From the NCBI GenBank assembly GCA_024742275.1, contig JANSYS010000001.1, positions 62,001 through 126,000 of the forward strand: a DNA stretch of 64,000 nt, in the 5' to 3' direction. How positions within the stretch are numbered: position 1 is the stretch's first letter; each line of letters opens with the position of its first letter. Both the position numbers and the translations under genes were made by a program. Source of the stretch: Alphaproteobacteria bacterium (GTDB taxonomy: Bacteria; Pseudomonadota; Alphaproteobacteria; Thalassobaculales; Thalassobaculaceae). The notes under the pieces are model-generated. The model did not search any database and had not been told where the DNA came from. It worked only from the letters and a program-made list of their open reading frames with translations. Shown here in pieces: positions 53,201-62,676 of this stretch.

Positions 53201-56089
53201 ATGGCGCCCGACTCAACCAAGTCCAAGCCCGTGGCCGACGAGCTCCGGGCGATCCGCGTCCGCGGCGCACGCGAGCACAATCTGCGCAACGTGGATGTCG
53301 ATCTGCCGCGCGACAGTCTCGTGGTCCTGACCGGTCTCAGCGGATCGGGTAAGTCGTCGCTCGCCTTCGACACAATCTACGCGGAAGGCCAACGCCGTTA
53401 CGTCGAAAGCCTCTCCGCCTACGCCCGCCAGTTCCTCGAACTCATGCAGAAGCCTGATGTCGACCTGATCGAGGGGCTATCCCCGGCAATCTCGATCGAG
53501 CAGAAGACCACCTCCCGAAACCCACGCTCCACAGTCGGCACGGTCACTGAGATCTACGACTATCTCCGCCTGCTCTACGCCCGGATCGGCATTCCCTACT
53601 CCCCGGCCACGGGCCTGCCGATCGAGAGCCAGACCGTGAGCCAGATGGTGGATCGGATCTGCGCGCTACCGGAGGGAACGCGACTTTACCTGCTTGCCCC
53701 GGTGGTTCGCGGTCGAAAGGGAGAGTACCGCAAGGAACTCGCCGACTTCCGCAAGCGCGGCTTCCAGCGCGTCCGGGTCGACGGCGATATGTACGAGATC
53801 GAGGACGTTCCGGTGCTCGACAAGAAACGCAAACATGACATCGAGGTGGTCGTTGACCGGCTGGTGGTGCGCGAGGGTATCCAGACCCGTCTCGCAGACT
53901 CGATAGAAACCGCTCTGGAACTTTCCGACGGCCTGCTCTTCGCCGACAACGCCGACAGCGGCGAGCGGCATACCTTCTCCGCCAAGTTCGCCTGCCCGGT
54001 CAGCGGCTTCACCATCGACGAAATCGAGCCCCGACTGTTCTCGTTCAACAATCCGTTCGGTGCGTGCCCGACCTGCGACGGACTGGGCAGCCAGATGTAT
54101 TTCGACGAGCAACTGGTGGTGCCCAATCCGAAGCTCAGTCTGAAAGCCGGCGCCATAGCGCCTTGGGCCGGATCGTCCTCGAAGTACTACGCCCAATCGC
54201 TGAAAAGCCTGGCGAAGCATTTCGACATCTCCCAGGACACGTCCTTCGGAGACCTCCCCGAGGAAGCCAGGAACGGTATCCTGTACGGGACCGGAACGGC
54301 ACCGGTGACGATGACATTCGACGACGGTCTCCGCAGCTACAAGACCAACAAGCCATTCGAGGGCGTCATCCCCAACATGCAGCGTCGCTGGAAGGAGACC
54401 GACAGTTCCTGGGTCCGCGAGGAACTCGGCCGGTACCAGTCCGTCGCCCCATGCGATGCCTGCAACGGCCAGCGGCTCAAACCGGAGGCTCTGGCGGTAA
54501 AGATCGCCGGGCTGCACATCTCCGAGGTGACCGACTTCTCGATCGGCAAGGCCGTCGCCTGGTTCACCGCCCTGGCCGAGACCCTGACCGCCAAACAGGG
54601 AGAGATCGCCGAACGAATTCTGAAGGAAATCAATGAGCGGCTCGGTTTTCTCAACAATGTCGGCCTCGAGTATCTGACCCTGGCGCGATCGTCCGGGACA
54701 CTCTCCGGTGGCGAAAGTCAGCGGATCCGTCTGGCCTCGCAGATCGGCTCCGGGCTAACCGGTGTGCTCTACGTCCTCGACGAGCCGTCGATCGGCCTGC
54801 ACCAGCGCGACAACGACCGTTTGCTGACGACGCTGAAGCGCCTGCGCGATCTCGGCAATACGGTCATCGTCGTCGAGCATGACGAAGACGCGATCCGCGA
54901 AGCCGACTACGTGGTCGATATGGGACCGGGTGCGGGCGTGCATGGCGGCCGGGTGGTCGCCGCAGGAACGCCGGCGGAGGTGATGGCCAACCCGGCGAGC
55001 CTGACCGGCAAGTACCTCGCGGGTTTCGAGCAGATCGAGATTCCGGCGAAACGCCGGAAGGCCAGGAAAGGCAAGCAGATCGCCCTGACGGGCGCGACCG
55101 GCAACAACCTGAAGAACGTCTCCCTCAGGATCCCGCTCGGCACGTTTACCTGCGTATCCGGGGTTTCCGGAGGCGGCAAGTCGACGCTTATCATCGAGAC
55201 GCTCTGGAAGGCGCTGGCCCGACGGCTTCACAATGCGCGCGAACACGCCGCACCGTTCGAACACCTGGCCGGCCTGGAGAACGTCGACAAGGTGGTCGAC
55301 ATCGATCAATCCCCCATCGGTCGCACGCCGCGTTCAAACCCCGCGACCTATTCCGGCGCTTTCACACCGATCCGCGACTGGTTCGCCGGGCTGCCGGAGG
55401 CCAAAGCCCGCGGCTATGCGCCGGGTCGGTTCTCGTTCAACGTCAAGGGCGGGCGCTGCGAAGCGTGTCAAGGCGACGGCGTCATCAAGATCGAAATGCA
55501 TTTCCTACCGGACGTCTACGTGACCTGTGACGTCTGCAAGGGAAAGCGCTACAACAGAGAAACGCTGGACATTACGTTTAGAAACAAATCTATATCCGAT
55601 GTTCTTGATATGACGGTCGAGGAAGGTGCTACCTTTTTCAAAGCGGTTCCGTCGATCCGGGACAAGTTGGAGACCCTGGAGCGGGTCGGCCTTGGCTATA
55701 TCAAGATCGGTCAGCAGGCGACCACGCTCTCCGGCGGCGAAGCTCAACGCGTCAAGCTGGCGAAGGAGTTGTCGCGGAGAGCGACCGGGAGGACCGTCTA
55801 TATTCTCGACGAGCCGACCACGGGTCTGCATTTCGACGACGTGCGAAAACTGCTCGAAGTGCTGCAGGCGTTGGTCGATCAGGGGAACACGGTGATCGTC
55901 ATCGAACACAACCTCGAGGTCATTAAGACCGCGGACCACATCATCGACCTCGGACCCGAAGGCGGCGACGGCGGTGGGCGGATCGTCGCCGAGGGGACGC
56001 CGGAAGCCGTAGCGGCCACCGACGAGAGTTACACCGGCCAATACCTGAAACGGTACCTGCGCCCGTCCAACGCGAAGAAATCCGCCTAG
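53201..56089 (+). CDS. uvrA: Excinuclease ABC subunit A
   Basis: Damage-recognition ATPase of nucleotide excision repair, 962 residues. The first Walker A is GLSGSGKSS (about 45-53) and the second GVSGGGKST (about 655). The ABC signatures are [12 protein letters not shown] and [12 protein letters not shown]. Zinc modules are visible at [24 protein letters not shown] and [26 protein letters not shown] placed the start at 53201, with CGAGGA six bases upstream. Codons for residues 791-804 (55571-55610) are unusually AT-rich (11 G+C in 40 bases), directly after the last zinc module. Confidence 0.98.
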   Translation: MAPDSTKSKPVADELRAIRVRGAREHNLRNVDVDLPRDSLVVLTGLSGSGKSSLAFDTIYAEGQRRYVESLSAYARQFLELMQKPDVDLIEGLSPAISIEQKTTSRNPRSTVGTVTEIYDYLRLLYARIGIPYSPATGLPIESQTVSQMVDRICALPEGTRLYLLAPVVRGRKGEYRKELADFRKRGFQRVRVDGDMYEIEDVPVLDKKRKHDIEVVVDRLVVREGIQTRLADSIETALELSDGLLFADNADSGERHTFSAKFACPVSGFTIDEIEPRLFSFNNPFGACPTCDGLGSQMYFDEQLVVPNPKLSLKAGAIAPWAGSSSKYYAQSLKSLAKHFDISQDTSFGDLPEEARNGILYGTGTAPVTMTFDDGLRSYKTNKPFEGVIPNMQRRWKETDSSWVREELGRYQSVAPCDACNGQRLKPEALAVKIAGLHISEVTDFSIGKAVAWFTALAETLTAKQGEIAERILKEINERLGFLNNVGLEYLTLARSSGTLSGGESQRIRLASQIGSGLTGVLYVLDEPSIGLHQRDNDRLLTTLKRLRDLGNTVIVVEHDEDAIREADYVVDMGPGAGVHGGRVVAAGTPAEVMANPASLTGKYLAGFEQIEIPAKRRKARKGKQIALTGATGNNLKNVSLRIPLGTFTCVSGVSGGGKSTLIIETLWKALARRLHNAREHAAPFEHLAGLENVDKVVDIDQSPIGRTPRSNPATYSGAFTPIRDWFAGLPEAKARGYAPGRFSFNVKGGRCEACQGDGVIKIEMHFLPDVYVTCDVCKGKRYNRETLDITFRNKSISDVLDMTVEEGATFFKAVPSIRDKLETLERVGLGYIKIGQQATTLSGGEAQRVKLAKELSRRATGRTVYILDEPTTGLHFDDVRKLLEVLQALVDQGNTVIVIEHNLEVIKTADHIIDLGPEGGDGGGRIVAEGTPEAVAATDESYTGQYLKRYLRPSNAKKSA

Positions 56090-56123
56090 ACGGAGGAGCT
56101 CCGCCCGAAGGTCTTCGCCACGG

Positions 56124-57389
56124 TCAGATGTTGAACACCTTGCCGTGGATCGGCATCGACGGTGCTACGCCCTGTCCCTGCACGTAGTCGAAATGGGCGC
56201 GCCGCGCAGCGGTCGCGGCATCGAACGTTTGAGCGCCGTAGAAGTAGCGCCGCATCTTGCCGACCTTGTTGCCTGCGCTGAACTCCTTGATGCCTTTGAT
56301 CGCCTCAAGGCTCGGCGTGCCGATCTCGGTGCCGTCCACGGCAACCGCGACCAACCCGACCCCACCCAACTTGTCCGCCCGCCGGAACGACAGGCTGAAA
56401 TCGCCGATGAAACCGGCGAAATATGGCGCCAGATACGTGAAGATCGTATGCAATCGGCCTTGAGGAACGTCGTCCGGCAAGCTCCGCACCATGAGCATCA
56501 TCCGCTGTTCGGCGATCCGGGGAAGCAGTTTGCAGACGTCGATATAGGCCGAGCGGAAGTTCTTCGCCGCCAAAGTCTCGAAATGCACCGGCACGATCAA
56601 GAGCGCGCGCAGCTTGCGTCCCGCCGCCTCGGTGAGGGCCCGACCGGCATGCTCCAGAACCATACGGTCCAGGGCCGCCTCGACGGCGCCTGTACCCGAC
56701 GTCCCATCCTCGCGTTGTCCAAGATCCAGATCCGGTGGGACATGCAGATCGGCGTGATAGCAGGACACCAGTCGCTTGCGGACATTTGCGACCGGCCAGA
56801 ATCGCATCACCATCCGTTCCTTCGCCGCCTCGACACGCGCCTCGTCAGCCTTCTCCGCATCGCGCTGCGCTTCTTCGACTGTTTTCTCGAGTTCGACCGG
56901 CGTCTTGAGCGGCGCCGGATCGTCGCGCGGCACCTCGAACACCACGGGACGGACCGAGACCGCGTCCATGCCGGCTCCGGCACCGCTGAGTTTCGAGTTC
57001 ACCTCCCGGGCGATCTTCGTAGCCGTTGCATCCGCTTCCGCCCGGGTTGCCTTCCCGAACAGGACGACGAACTTCTCGTCGTTCATCAAGAGGAACACGT
57101 CGGAGGCGGAAATGTGCTTCTTGATCACCCCCTCTGTGAGCAGATGCACCTTGTCCTTGATCCCTTCCCAATTCTCTCCGAACCGCTCCTTCAGCGCTTC
57201 GAAGCCCAGCATCTGGACGTTTCCAGCGATCAGAGCGTCGGCGGCGACGCGGTTTTCGCGCACGAAGGAAAGCACCTTCGAGGCGAAGTCCGCCGTATCG
57301 CTCGGATCCAGCTTCTGACGATCGAAGGACTGTAGAAACCCGGTCTTTCGGGTTTCCCGGGGAATTCCTTTGTCGTAGGACACTGTCAT
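56124..57389 (-). CDS. Hypothetical protein with degenerate GGDEF- and EAL-like regions
   Basis: Cytoplasmic protein of 421 residues, with no signal peptide or membrane helix. Residues about 88-140 (ASDVFLLMNDEKFVVLFGK, then EADATATKIAREVNSKL) follow the GGDEF fold, with NDEKF where GGDEF would be, so it should not make cyclic di-GMP. A charged coiled-coil-like linker (about 168-192) follows. The second half (about 235-400), including LPDDVPQGRLHTIFTYLAPY, resembles the EAL barrel without the catalytic EAL or metal residues. It may be a sensor or scaffold. It is alone on the minus strand, divergent from trmFO. The assignment is by eye. Confidence 0.5.
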   Translation of the reverse strand: MTVSYDKGIPRETRKTGFLQSFDRQKLDPSDTADFASKVLSFVRENRVAADALIAGNVQMLGFEALKERFGENWEGIKDKVHLLTEGVIKKHISASDVFLLMNDEKFVVLFGKATRAEADATATKIAREVNSKLSGAGAGMDAVSVRPVVFEVPRDDPAPLKTPVELEKTVEEAQRDAEKADEARVEAAKERMVMRFWPVANVRKRLVSCYHADLHVPPDLDLGQREDGTSGTGAVEAALDRMVLEHAGRALTEAAGRKLRALLIVPVHFETLAAKNFRSAYIDVCKLLPRIAEQRMMLMVRSLPDDVPQGRLHTIFTYLAPYFAGFIGDFSLSFRRADKLGGVGLVAVAVDGTEIGTPSLEAIKGIKEFSAGNKVGKMRRYFYGAQTFDAATAARRAHFDYVQGQGVAPSMPIHGKVFNI

Positions 57390-57555
57390 TCACACTCCGA
57401 CCGGATGCCCGGCAGCCGCCGACTCGCGCGGTTCGTTCGGTACACTAGAGGAAAACCTGCGTCTATTTTAGGCGAAAGCGCATTATCGCTGCGACGCGGT
57501 GCCCTTGCGTCCCCGACGACCGAGGGTTATTTCCCGCGGAGACTGCGAGGAAATC

Positions 57556-58947
57556 ATGTCTATTCCGTTAACCACCTCACCCGTTCATATCGTCGGCGGC
57601 GGCCTCGCCGGCAGCGAGGCGGCCTGGCAGATCGCCCGGGCCGGCGTAGAGGTCGTGCTGCACGAGATGCGCCCGATCCGCGGCACGGCGGCGCACCAGA
57701 CCGACCAACTCGCCGAACTCGTTTGTTCCAACTCGTTCCGCTCGGACGATCACACCGCCAACGCGGTCGGTGTGCTCCACGAAGAAATGCGGCGGTGCGG
57801 ATCGGTGATCATAGCGGCAGCGGACGCGCATCAGGTCCCGGCGGGATCGGCTCTCGCCGTCGACCGGGTTGGCTTTTCAGCCGCCGTGCAGGAGCGGCTC
57901 GAAGCGCAGCCGCTGATAACGATCGAACGGAGCGAGGTTGCGGGCCTCCCGCCGGCCGACTGGGACAGCGTGATCGTTGCGACGGGCCCCCTCACCTCGG
58001 ATCCTCTGGCCCAGGCGATCCGGGATCTGACCGGCGCCGACAGCCTGGCGTTCTTCGATGCTATCGCGCCGATCGTCCATGCCGACAGTATCGACTTCGA
58101 CGTGGCCTGGTTTCAGTCGCGCTACGACAAGCCCGGTCCCGGCGGTTCCGGCGCCGACTACGTGAATTGCCCGCTGGACGAAGCCCAATACAACGCCTTC
58201 ATCCAGGCGTTGCTCGACGGCGACAAGATGGATTTTAAGGAGTGGGAGGAGAACACCCCCTATTTCGAGGGGTGCATGCCGATCGAGATCATGGCGTCGC
58301 GCGGTCCGGAAACCCTGCGGTTCGGACCGATGAAACCGGTCGGGTTGACCGATCCGCGTACAGGACGTCGTCCACACGCGGTCGTACAGCTCAGACAGGA
58401 CAACGCGTTAGGTACGCTGTTCAATATCGTCGGTTTCCAGACCAAGCTGCGCTATGGCGAGCAGACCCGTATTTTCCGGATGATTCCCGGATTGGAGAAT
58501 GCGGAATTCGCGCGGCTCGGCGGCCTGCACCGCAACACCTTCATCCACTCGCCGAGCCTGCTGGACGGCACGCTCAGACTCAAAGCGGATTCGCGCCTGC
58601 GGTTCGCGGGGCAGATCACCGGCGTTGAGGGCTATGTGGAAAGTGCCGCCATCGGCTTGCTCGCTGGGCGCTTCGCGGCCGCCGAGAAGCGTGGAGCGGC
58701 GGCGGATGTTCCTCCGGCGACCACGGCGCTCGGTGCCCTCGTCGGCCATATCACCGGGGGCGCCAACGCCGAGACCTTCCAGCCGATGAATGTGAATTTC
58801 GGCCTGTTTCCGCCGCCGGAGGAGCAGATCACCGCCAACGGTAAGCGCCGCAAGCTCAAGGGCACCGACCGGCGCAAGGCGTTGGCGGTACGCGCCCTGG
58901 CCGATCTCGACGGGTGGCTCGGCAAAACGGCAGAAGCGGCGGAGTAG
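57556..58947 (+). CDS. trmFO: Folate-dependent tRNA (uracil-54-C5)-methyltransferase TrmFO
   Basis: Flavoenzyme of 463 residues that makes ribothymidine-54 in tRNA using methylene-tetrahydrofolate. The FAD motif is [21 protein letters not shown]. The two functional cysteines are C57 in [12 protein letters not shown] and C240 in [25 protein letters not shown] near the C-terminus is also typical. The start at 57556 (MSIPLTTSP) has GCGAGGA upstream; the open frame before it is not conserved-looking. In organisms with TrmFO the SAM-dependent TrmA is usually absent. Confidence 0.97.
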   Translation: MSIPLTTSPVHIVGGGLAGSEAAWQIARAGVEVVLHEMRPIRGTAAHQTDQLAELVCSNSFRSDDHTANAVGVLHEEMRRCGSVIIAAADAHQVPAGSALAVDRVGFSAAVQERLEAQPLITIERSEVAGLPPADWDSVIVATGPLTSDPLAQAIRDLTGADSLAFFDAIAPIVHADSIDFDVAWFQSRYDKPGPGGSGADYVNCPLDEAQYNAFIQALLDGDKMDFKEWEENTPYFEGCMPIEIMASRGPETLRFGPMKPVGLTDPRTGRRPHAVVQLRQDNALGTLFNIVGFQTKLRYGEQTRIFRMIPGLENAEFARLGGLHRNTFIHSPSLLDGTLRLKADSRLRFAGQITGVEGYVESAAIGLLAGRFAAAEKRGAAADVPPATTALGALVGHITGGANAETFQPMNVNFGLFPPPEEQITANGKRRKLKGTDRRKALAVRALADLDGWLGKTAEAAE

Positions 58948-59023
58948 CCGACGCCGCCCGTTGCCGCCGCCCTCCGTCTCTCGAATGAGCCCCGTCGTAC
59001 GCGTCAAGGATGCCCCGGTGGGG

Positions 59024-59869
59024 TCACCAGAAACGATAGCAGACGGCTCGCATCGCATGGCGCCACACCAGACCCGTCGGCATCTCCGCCACTCCAGGGG
59101 CGCGCGGGTCGAAACCCGCACGCTCCAGCGATCCGGCAAGATCACCTGCTCGGGCTGACAGGAGTCTTAGGGGACGTGCGTTCTTGGACCGCAGCGCGCC
59201 TTCAGCCGTAGCCCTCCGCAGACGGTCGCGTCCCTCCCGGACGATCGGTCGACAGATCGGCGTCAGATCAACAGAACCCGGCATATCCCTTATACGAGAA
59301 ATATTTACACCATTTTCCTGAAGTAGCGATTCAGGTAAGGGCATCCGCCCCACAGCCAGCAGCGCGGGGAGCGCACGGACTAGCCCGATCAGCGCCCAGG
59401 CGGTCCCGAGATGGCGGGCCGCAACGACATCGGCCCCCAGCACCCGAGCCATCGCCGCCGCGGCCTCTCCGCCCGTTTCCGCCGCATAGGCAATCAACGC
59501 TTCCAGGTCCGGCAGCGGTTCGCCCGACAGGTCGGCCTCACGGGCATCGACAATGCGGCCCAGGTGCCCCAGCACCTCCGGCGTCGTCTCGGCAACGGCC
59601 GCCAGCGGCAGAACGACCTCATGGGCGCGCGGTGTCCCCGCTTCGATGCCCTCGAACGCCTCGCGCCACCACTGGAGCCGGATGTGGCCGATCATCGGAT
59701 CGCTGACCACCTCGGCAGTCTTGGCGATCTCGTGATTGGCGGCCAGCAGCGCGAACAGCCCAGCGCGCGCATCCGGTTCAGCGAACAGGCAGACGAGGTA
59801 TCGCTCCCGGTCGTGCCGACGGACGATCTCGGCGCAGGCGGCTAGGTGGCTCTCGAGACTGTCGGTCAT
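59024..59869 (-). CDS. Squalene/phytoene synthase-fold protein, NDUFAF6-like
   Basis: Protein of 281 residues with the isoprenoid-synthase fold. In true squalene/phytoene synthases the first aspartate motif binds the diphosphate; here that position reads HEIAKTAEVVSDP, followed by MIGHIRLQWWREAFEG, the pattern of the mitochondrial complex I assembly factor NDUFAF6. It is therefore probably not a prenyl synthase. An NDUFAF3-like gene lies 1.4 kb upstream on the same strand with dcd between. Codons around 59291-59330 are AT-rich (13 G+C in 40) unlike the rest. A role in complex I assembly is inferred from the relatives. Confidence 0.8.
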   Translation of the reverse strand: MTDSLESHLAACAEIVRRHDRERYLVCLFAEPDARAGLFALLAANHEIAKTAEVVSDPMIGHIRLQWWREAFEGIEAGTPRAHEVVLPLAAVAETTPEVLGHLGRIVDAREADLSGEPLPDLEALIAYAAETGGEAAAAMARVLGADVVAARHLGTAWALIGLVRALPALLAVGRMPLPESLLQENGVNISRIRDMPGSVDLTPICRPIVREGRDRLRRATAEGALRSKNARPLRLLSARAGDLAGSLERAGFDPRAPGVAEMPTGLVWRHAMRAVCYRFW

Positions 59870-59905
59870 CGCCTCAGGATGCGGACCGGGTCCGCGGGGA
59901 CGCCA

Positions 59906-61090
59906 TCAGCCTGCCGCTGCATCTGGGATGAAATGCTTGGCGAGCGCGATGCCCTGGCCCTGGTAATTCGACTTGATCGCCTCTCCGTAGACCATATCGG
60001 TCTGGCCGTTGGCGATCCGGCGGTAGTCGAGCCAGCCGACGATCTGTCCGTGCTCCAGGGTAAAGGGCACGCCGTAGGAACGCACTTCAAGAACGGCGCG
60101 GCTACCCTGGGCCTTGCCGTCCACCCAGCCGAAGCCCGGATCGAAAAAGCCGGCATAGTGGACGCGGAATTCACCGGACTGACTATCGAACGGCAGCATC
60201 TCCGCGGCGAGATCCGGCGGCACCGCGACCTCCTCGCGGGTGGCGAGGATGTAGAACTCGTCCTTTTCCAGGATCAGCCGCCCATGGTCCCAGTGCAGCG
60301 GCTCCCAGAACTCGGCAACCGGATAGGCCCTCGGCCGGTCAACATCGATCTTGCGGGCGTTCTTTCTGGCCTTGTAGCCGACGACGGCCCCTTTCCCCTC
60401 CCCTTGGAGGTCGATGGAGAACGGTACCAGCGTATCGCGCGGCGGGATCAGCGCGTCACCGTCCTTCACCCTCGCGAAATGCCCGAGCGCGTGCCGCTCG
60501 CGGACCTCCTTCGCCGAGAGCGCGCTGGCGCCGCGCTGGAACCGAAGCTGATTCAGGCGCGACCCCTGGCTGACGACCACGCTGAACGACAGCGGCACCA
60601 CCTCCAGGAACAATCGTCCCTTGTAGCCCTTCTCCACGCGGTCGAAGGCCGTACCGCCGTCGGTGATCAGGCGCGTGAGAATGTCGAGGCGACCGGTTGA
60701 ACTCTTCGGGTTCGCCAACGCCTCCACGTCGTGGGGCAGATTCAGGCTCTCCAGCAGTTCGATGACATAGACGCAACCGCGTTCGAGGGCAGCGCCGCCC
60801 GTCAAGTCGAGTTCGGGACGGCCGTCGAGCTGGTCGATCTTCTCCATGACCGTGCCATCCTGCCCCGGCAGGAAACTGGCGCGCACCCGGTAGGCCTTGG
60901 GACCGAGACGGAGATCGAGGCTGGCCGGCTGGATCTGCGACGCCTCGACATCAACGGCTCCCTGAATCTGACGGTCGGCGATCATGCGCTCGATATCCTG
61001 ATAGGGCAGGACACCGGTCGTCGGCTTGGCCCATTGGCCGCGGCCGCTTTCGCCGGTTTGAACCAGTTCGCTCGGTGTGTCGAAGTTCAT
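59906..61090 (-). CDS. dcd: dCTP deaminase, double-domain form
   Basis: Protein of 394 residues, twice the length of E. coli Dcd (193). Both halves resemble the dCTP deaminase/dUTPase fold. Half one (about 40-215) has NPKSSTGRLDILTRLI and GRLFLEVVPLSF, retaining the SSxxR and catalytic-Glu regions. Half two (about 225-385) has SGEFRVHYAGFFDPGFGW and AVLEVRSYGVPFTLEHGQI, retaining the DPGF and Glu regions but not SSxxR. Long versions like this are known in alphaproteobacteria and are annotated as 2'-deoxycytidine 5'-triphosphate deaminase. The active enzyme may combine parts of both halves. It makes dUTP for thymidylate synthesis. Confidence 0.88.
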   Translation of the reverse strand: MNFDTPSELVQTGESGRGQWAKPTTGVLPYQDIERMIADRQIQGAVDVEASQIQPASLDLRLGPKAYRVRASFLPGQDGTVMEKIDQLDGRPELDLTGGAALERGCVYVIELLESLNLPHDVEALANPKSSTGRLDILTRLITDGGTAFDRVEKGYKGRLFLEVVPLSFSVVVSQGSRLNQLRFQRGASALSAKEVRERHALGHFARVKDGDALIPPRDTLVPFSIDLQGEGKGAVVGYKARKNARKIDVDRPRAYPVAEFWEPLHWDHGRLILEKDEFYILATREEVAVPPDLAAEMLPFDSQSGEFRVHYAGFFDPGFGWVDGKAQGSRAVLEVRSYGVPFTLEHGQIVGWLDYRRIANGQTDMVYGEAIKSNYQGQGIALAKHFIPDAAAG

Positions 61091-61310
61091 CGCGGAAACC
61101 CTCGTCTTCCGCCAGCCCGGCGGTCGGTCATCCTAGCGCGGCCATGGGAGCCGGAAGAAATAGGAAAGAACCCCGAACCTTTGCCCGCATCCGTCCAGAC
61201 CAGCATCGGCCTGAAAGCGTTGTCCGAACTGCGCCGACGCCGTTATCCCCGCAATCCACAGACAGCACGAACGGCCCGGCTGTGAACGACCGACTCGTCC
61301 CGGTCGCCCG

Positions 61311-61700
61311 TCACTCGACCGGCAGCAGCGCCGCGGCCACCCGCCGCCCCTCCGCGAGCAGCAAATTGAACGTGCGGCAAGCGGCGCCGGTATCCATCAC
61401 CTCGGCAACCGGCCCCTTGTCGCGGATCTCGGCCCTGCGAACCGGCGGCAAGAAAACCTGCCGGGTACCTGTACCGATGAGCAGTATGTCGTAGCGTTCC
61501 TCGCTCATCAGGATTGGCGCCAGGCTCGACAGGTCCAGTTCGGAGATCGACACGTCGAGGGCGACGTCCCATGGGACCGTGGCTTCGGGGCGGACCAGGA
61601 CCGGACCCGTGTGGCTCACCTCTCCGATCCGGAACTTGCCGTCTCCATAGCCATGGATGACCTGCACGCCCTGGGGAACCATCGGCGTGATATCGACCAT
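61311..61700 (-). CDS. Mth938/DUF498-family protein, NDUFAF3-like
   Basis: Small protein of 129 residues of the Mth938-like fold. VIHGYGDGKFRIGEVSHTGPVL is the conserved start of the domain, YDILLIGTGTRQVFLPP is the central glycine loop, and VMDTGAACRTFNLLLAEGRRVAAALLP the end. The human relative NDUFAF3 assists assembly of respiratory complex I. It starts two bases after secF stops, so it is co-transcribed with secDF, an order reported for alphaproteobacteria and once used to link NDUFAF3 to membrane insertion. The 220 bases between this gene and dcd hold nothing I can name. Confidence 0.9.
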   Translation of the reverse strand: MVDITPMVPQGVQVIHGYGDGKFRIGEVSHTGPVLVRPEATVPWDVALDVSISELDLSSLAPILMSEERYDILLIGTGTRQVFLPPVRRAEIRDKGPVAEVMDTGAACRTFNLLLAEGRRVAAALLPVE

Positions 61701-61702
61701 GT

Positions 61703-62662
61703 CTACTTCCCCTTGCCGGCGGTCCGCTCGTACTCAGGCACCAGGCTCTCGTCGACGCCCGCGTCGTCATCCCCCCGCCGGAGCCCCGTATAGAGCAGCA
61801 GCGGCACGGCAATGAAGATCGAGGAATAGGTGCCGACCACGATGCCCCAGATCATCGCCAGCGCGAAGTCGGCGAGCACGGCGCCACCGAAGAAGTAGAT
61901 GGCGAACAGAGCCAGCAGGGTGGTCAACGACGTCATCGTCGTCCGCGACAGAGTCTCGTTGATCGACAACGTGAACAGCTCGGACAGCGGCATCGCCTTG
62001 TAGCGCCGCAGATTCTCGCGGACCCGGTCGTAGACGACAACGGTGTCGTTGATCGAGTAGCCGGCGATGGTCAGGACGGCGGCCACCGTCGCCAGATTGA
62101 ACTCATGCTGGATCAGCGCGAACAGCCCGAGCGTCGAGATGATGTCGTGGCTCAGCGCCACGATGGCCCCCACGCCGAACTGCCACTCGAAACGGAACCA
62201 GATGTAGACCAGGATCGACAGCAGGGCGAGGCTGACCGCCAGAATGCCGGCCTCGATCAGTTCCTGGCCGACTGTAGGGCCGACGAATTCCGTACGACGG
62301 AACTCGACATCGGAGGGCAGAGCGTCCCGGACCACCTGGATGGCCTTGATCTGCTCCGCCTCTTCTCCCTCCTGGCGCTGGATGCGGATCAGCACGTCGC
62401 GGTCCGACCCGAACTCCTGCAGGCTCACATCGCCGAGACCGAGCCCGTTCAGCGTCGACCGCATCTGGGCGATGTCCGCAGGCCCGTCCGTCTGGACCTC
62501 GATCAGGGTGCCGCCCTTGAAGTCGATGCCGAAATTCAGGCCGATGCCGAACACCGCCCCGATAGACCCCAGGACAAGGGCAGCCGACAGCGCGAACGCG
62601 ATCAATCGATACTGGATGAACTGGATCTTGGTATTCCGTGGAACGAGGCGGAGGGGTTTCAT
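61703..62662 (-). CDS. secF: Protein translocase subunit SecF
   Basis: Membrane protein of 319 residues that, with SecD, uses the proton gradient to pull exported proteins through SecYEG. The first helix is followed by GIGLNFGIDFKGGTLIEVQT and a small periplasmic domain (about 55-125); five further helices follow, including VAAVLTIAGYSINDTVVVYDRVRENL and SRTTMTSLTTLLALFAIYFFGG. I placed the start at 62662 (MKPLRLVPRNTK) with GGAGGAGAG just upstream. It lies 14 bases after secD and two bases before the NDUFAF3-like gene. Confidence 0.97.
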   Translation of the reverse strand: MKPLRLVPRNTKIQFIQYRLIAFALSAALVLGSIGAVFGIGLNFGIDFKGGTLIEVQTDGPADIAQMRSTLNGLGLGDVSLQEFGSDRDVLIRIQRQEGEEAEQIKAIQVVRDALPSDVEFRRTEFVGPTVGQELIEAGILAVSLALLSILVYIWFRFEWQFGVGAIVALSHDIISTLGLFALIQHEFNLATVAAVLTIAGYSINDTVVVYDRVRENLRRYKAMPLSELFTLSINETLSRTTMTSLTTLLALFAIYFFGGAVLADFALAMIWGIVVGTYSSIFIAVPLLLYTGLRRGDDDAGVDESLVPEYERTAGKGK

Positions 62663-62676
62663 GGGCTCTCTCCTCC

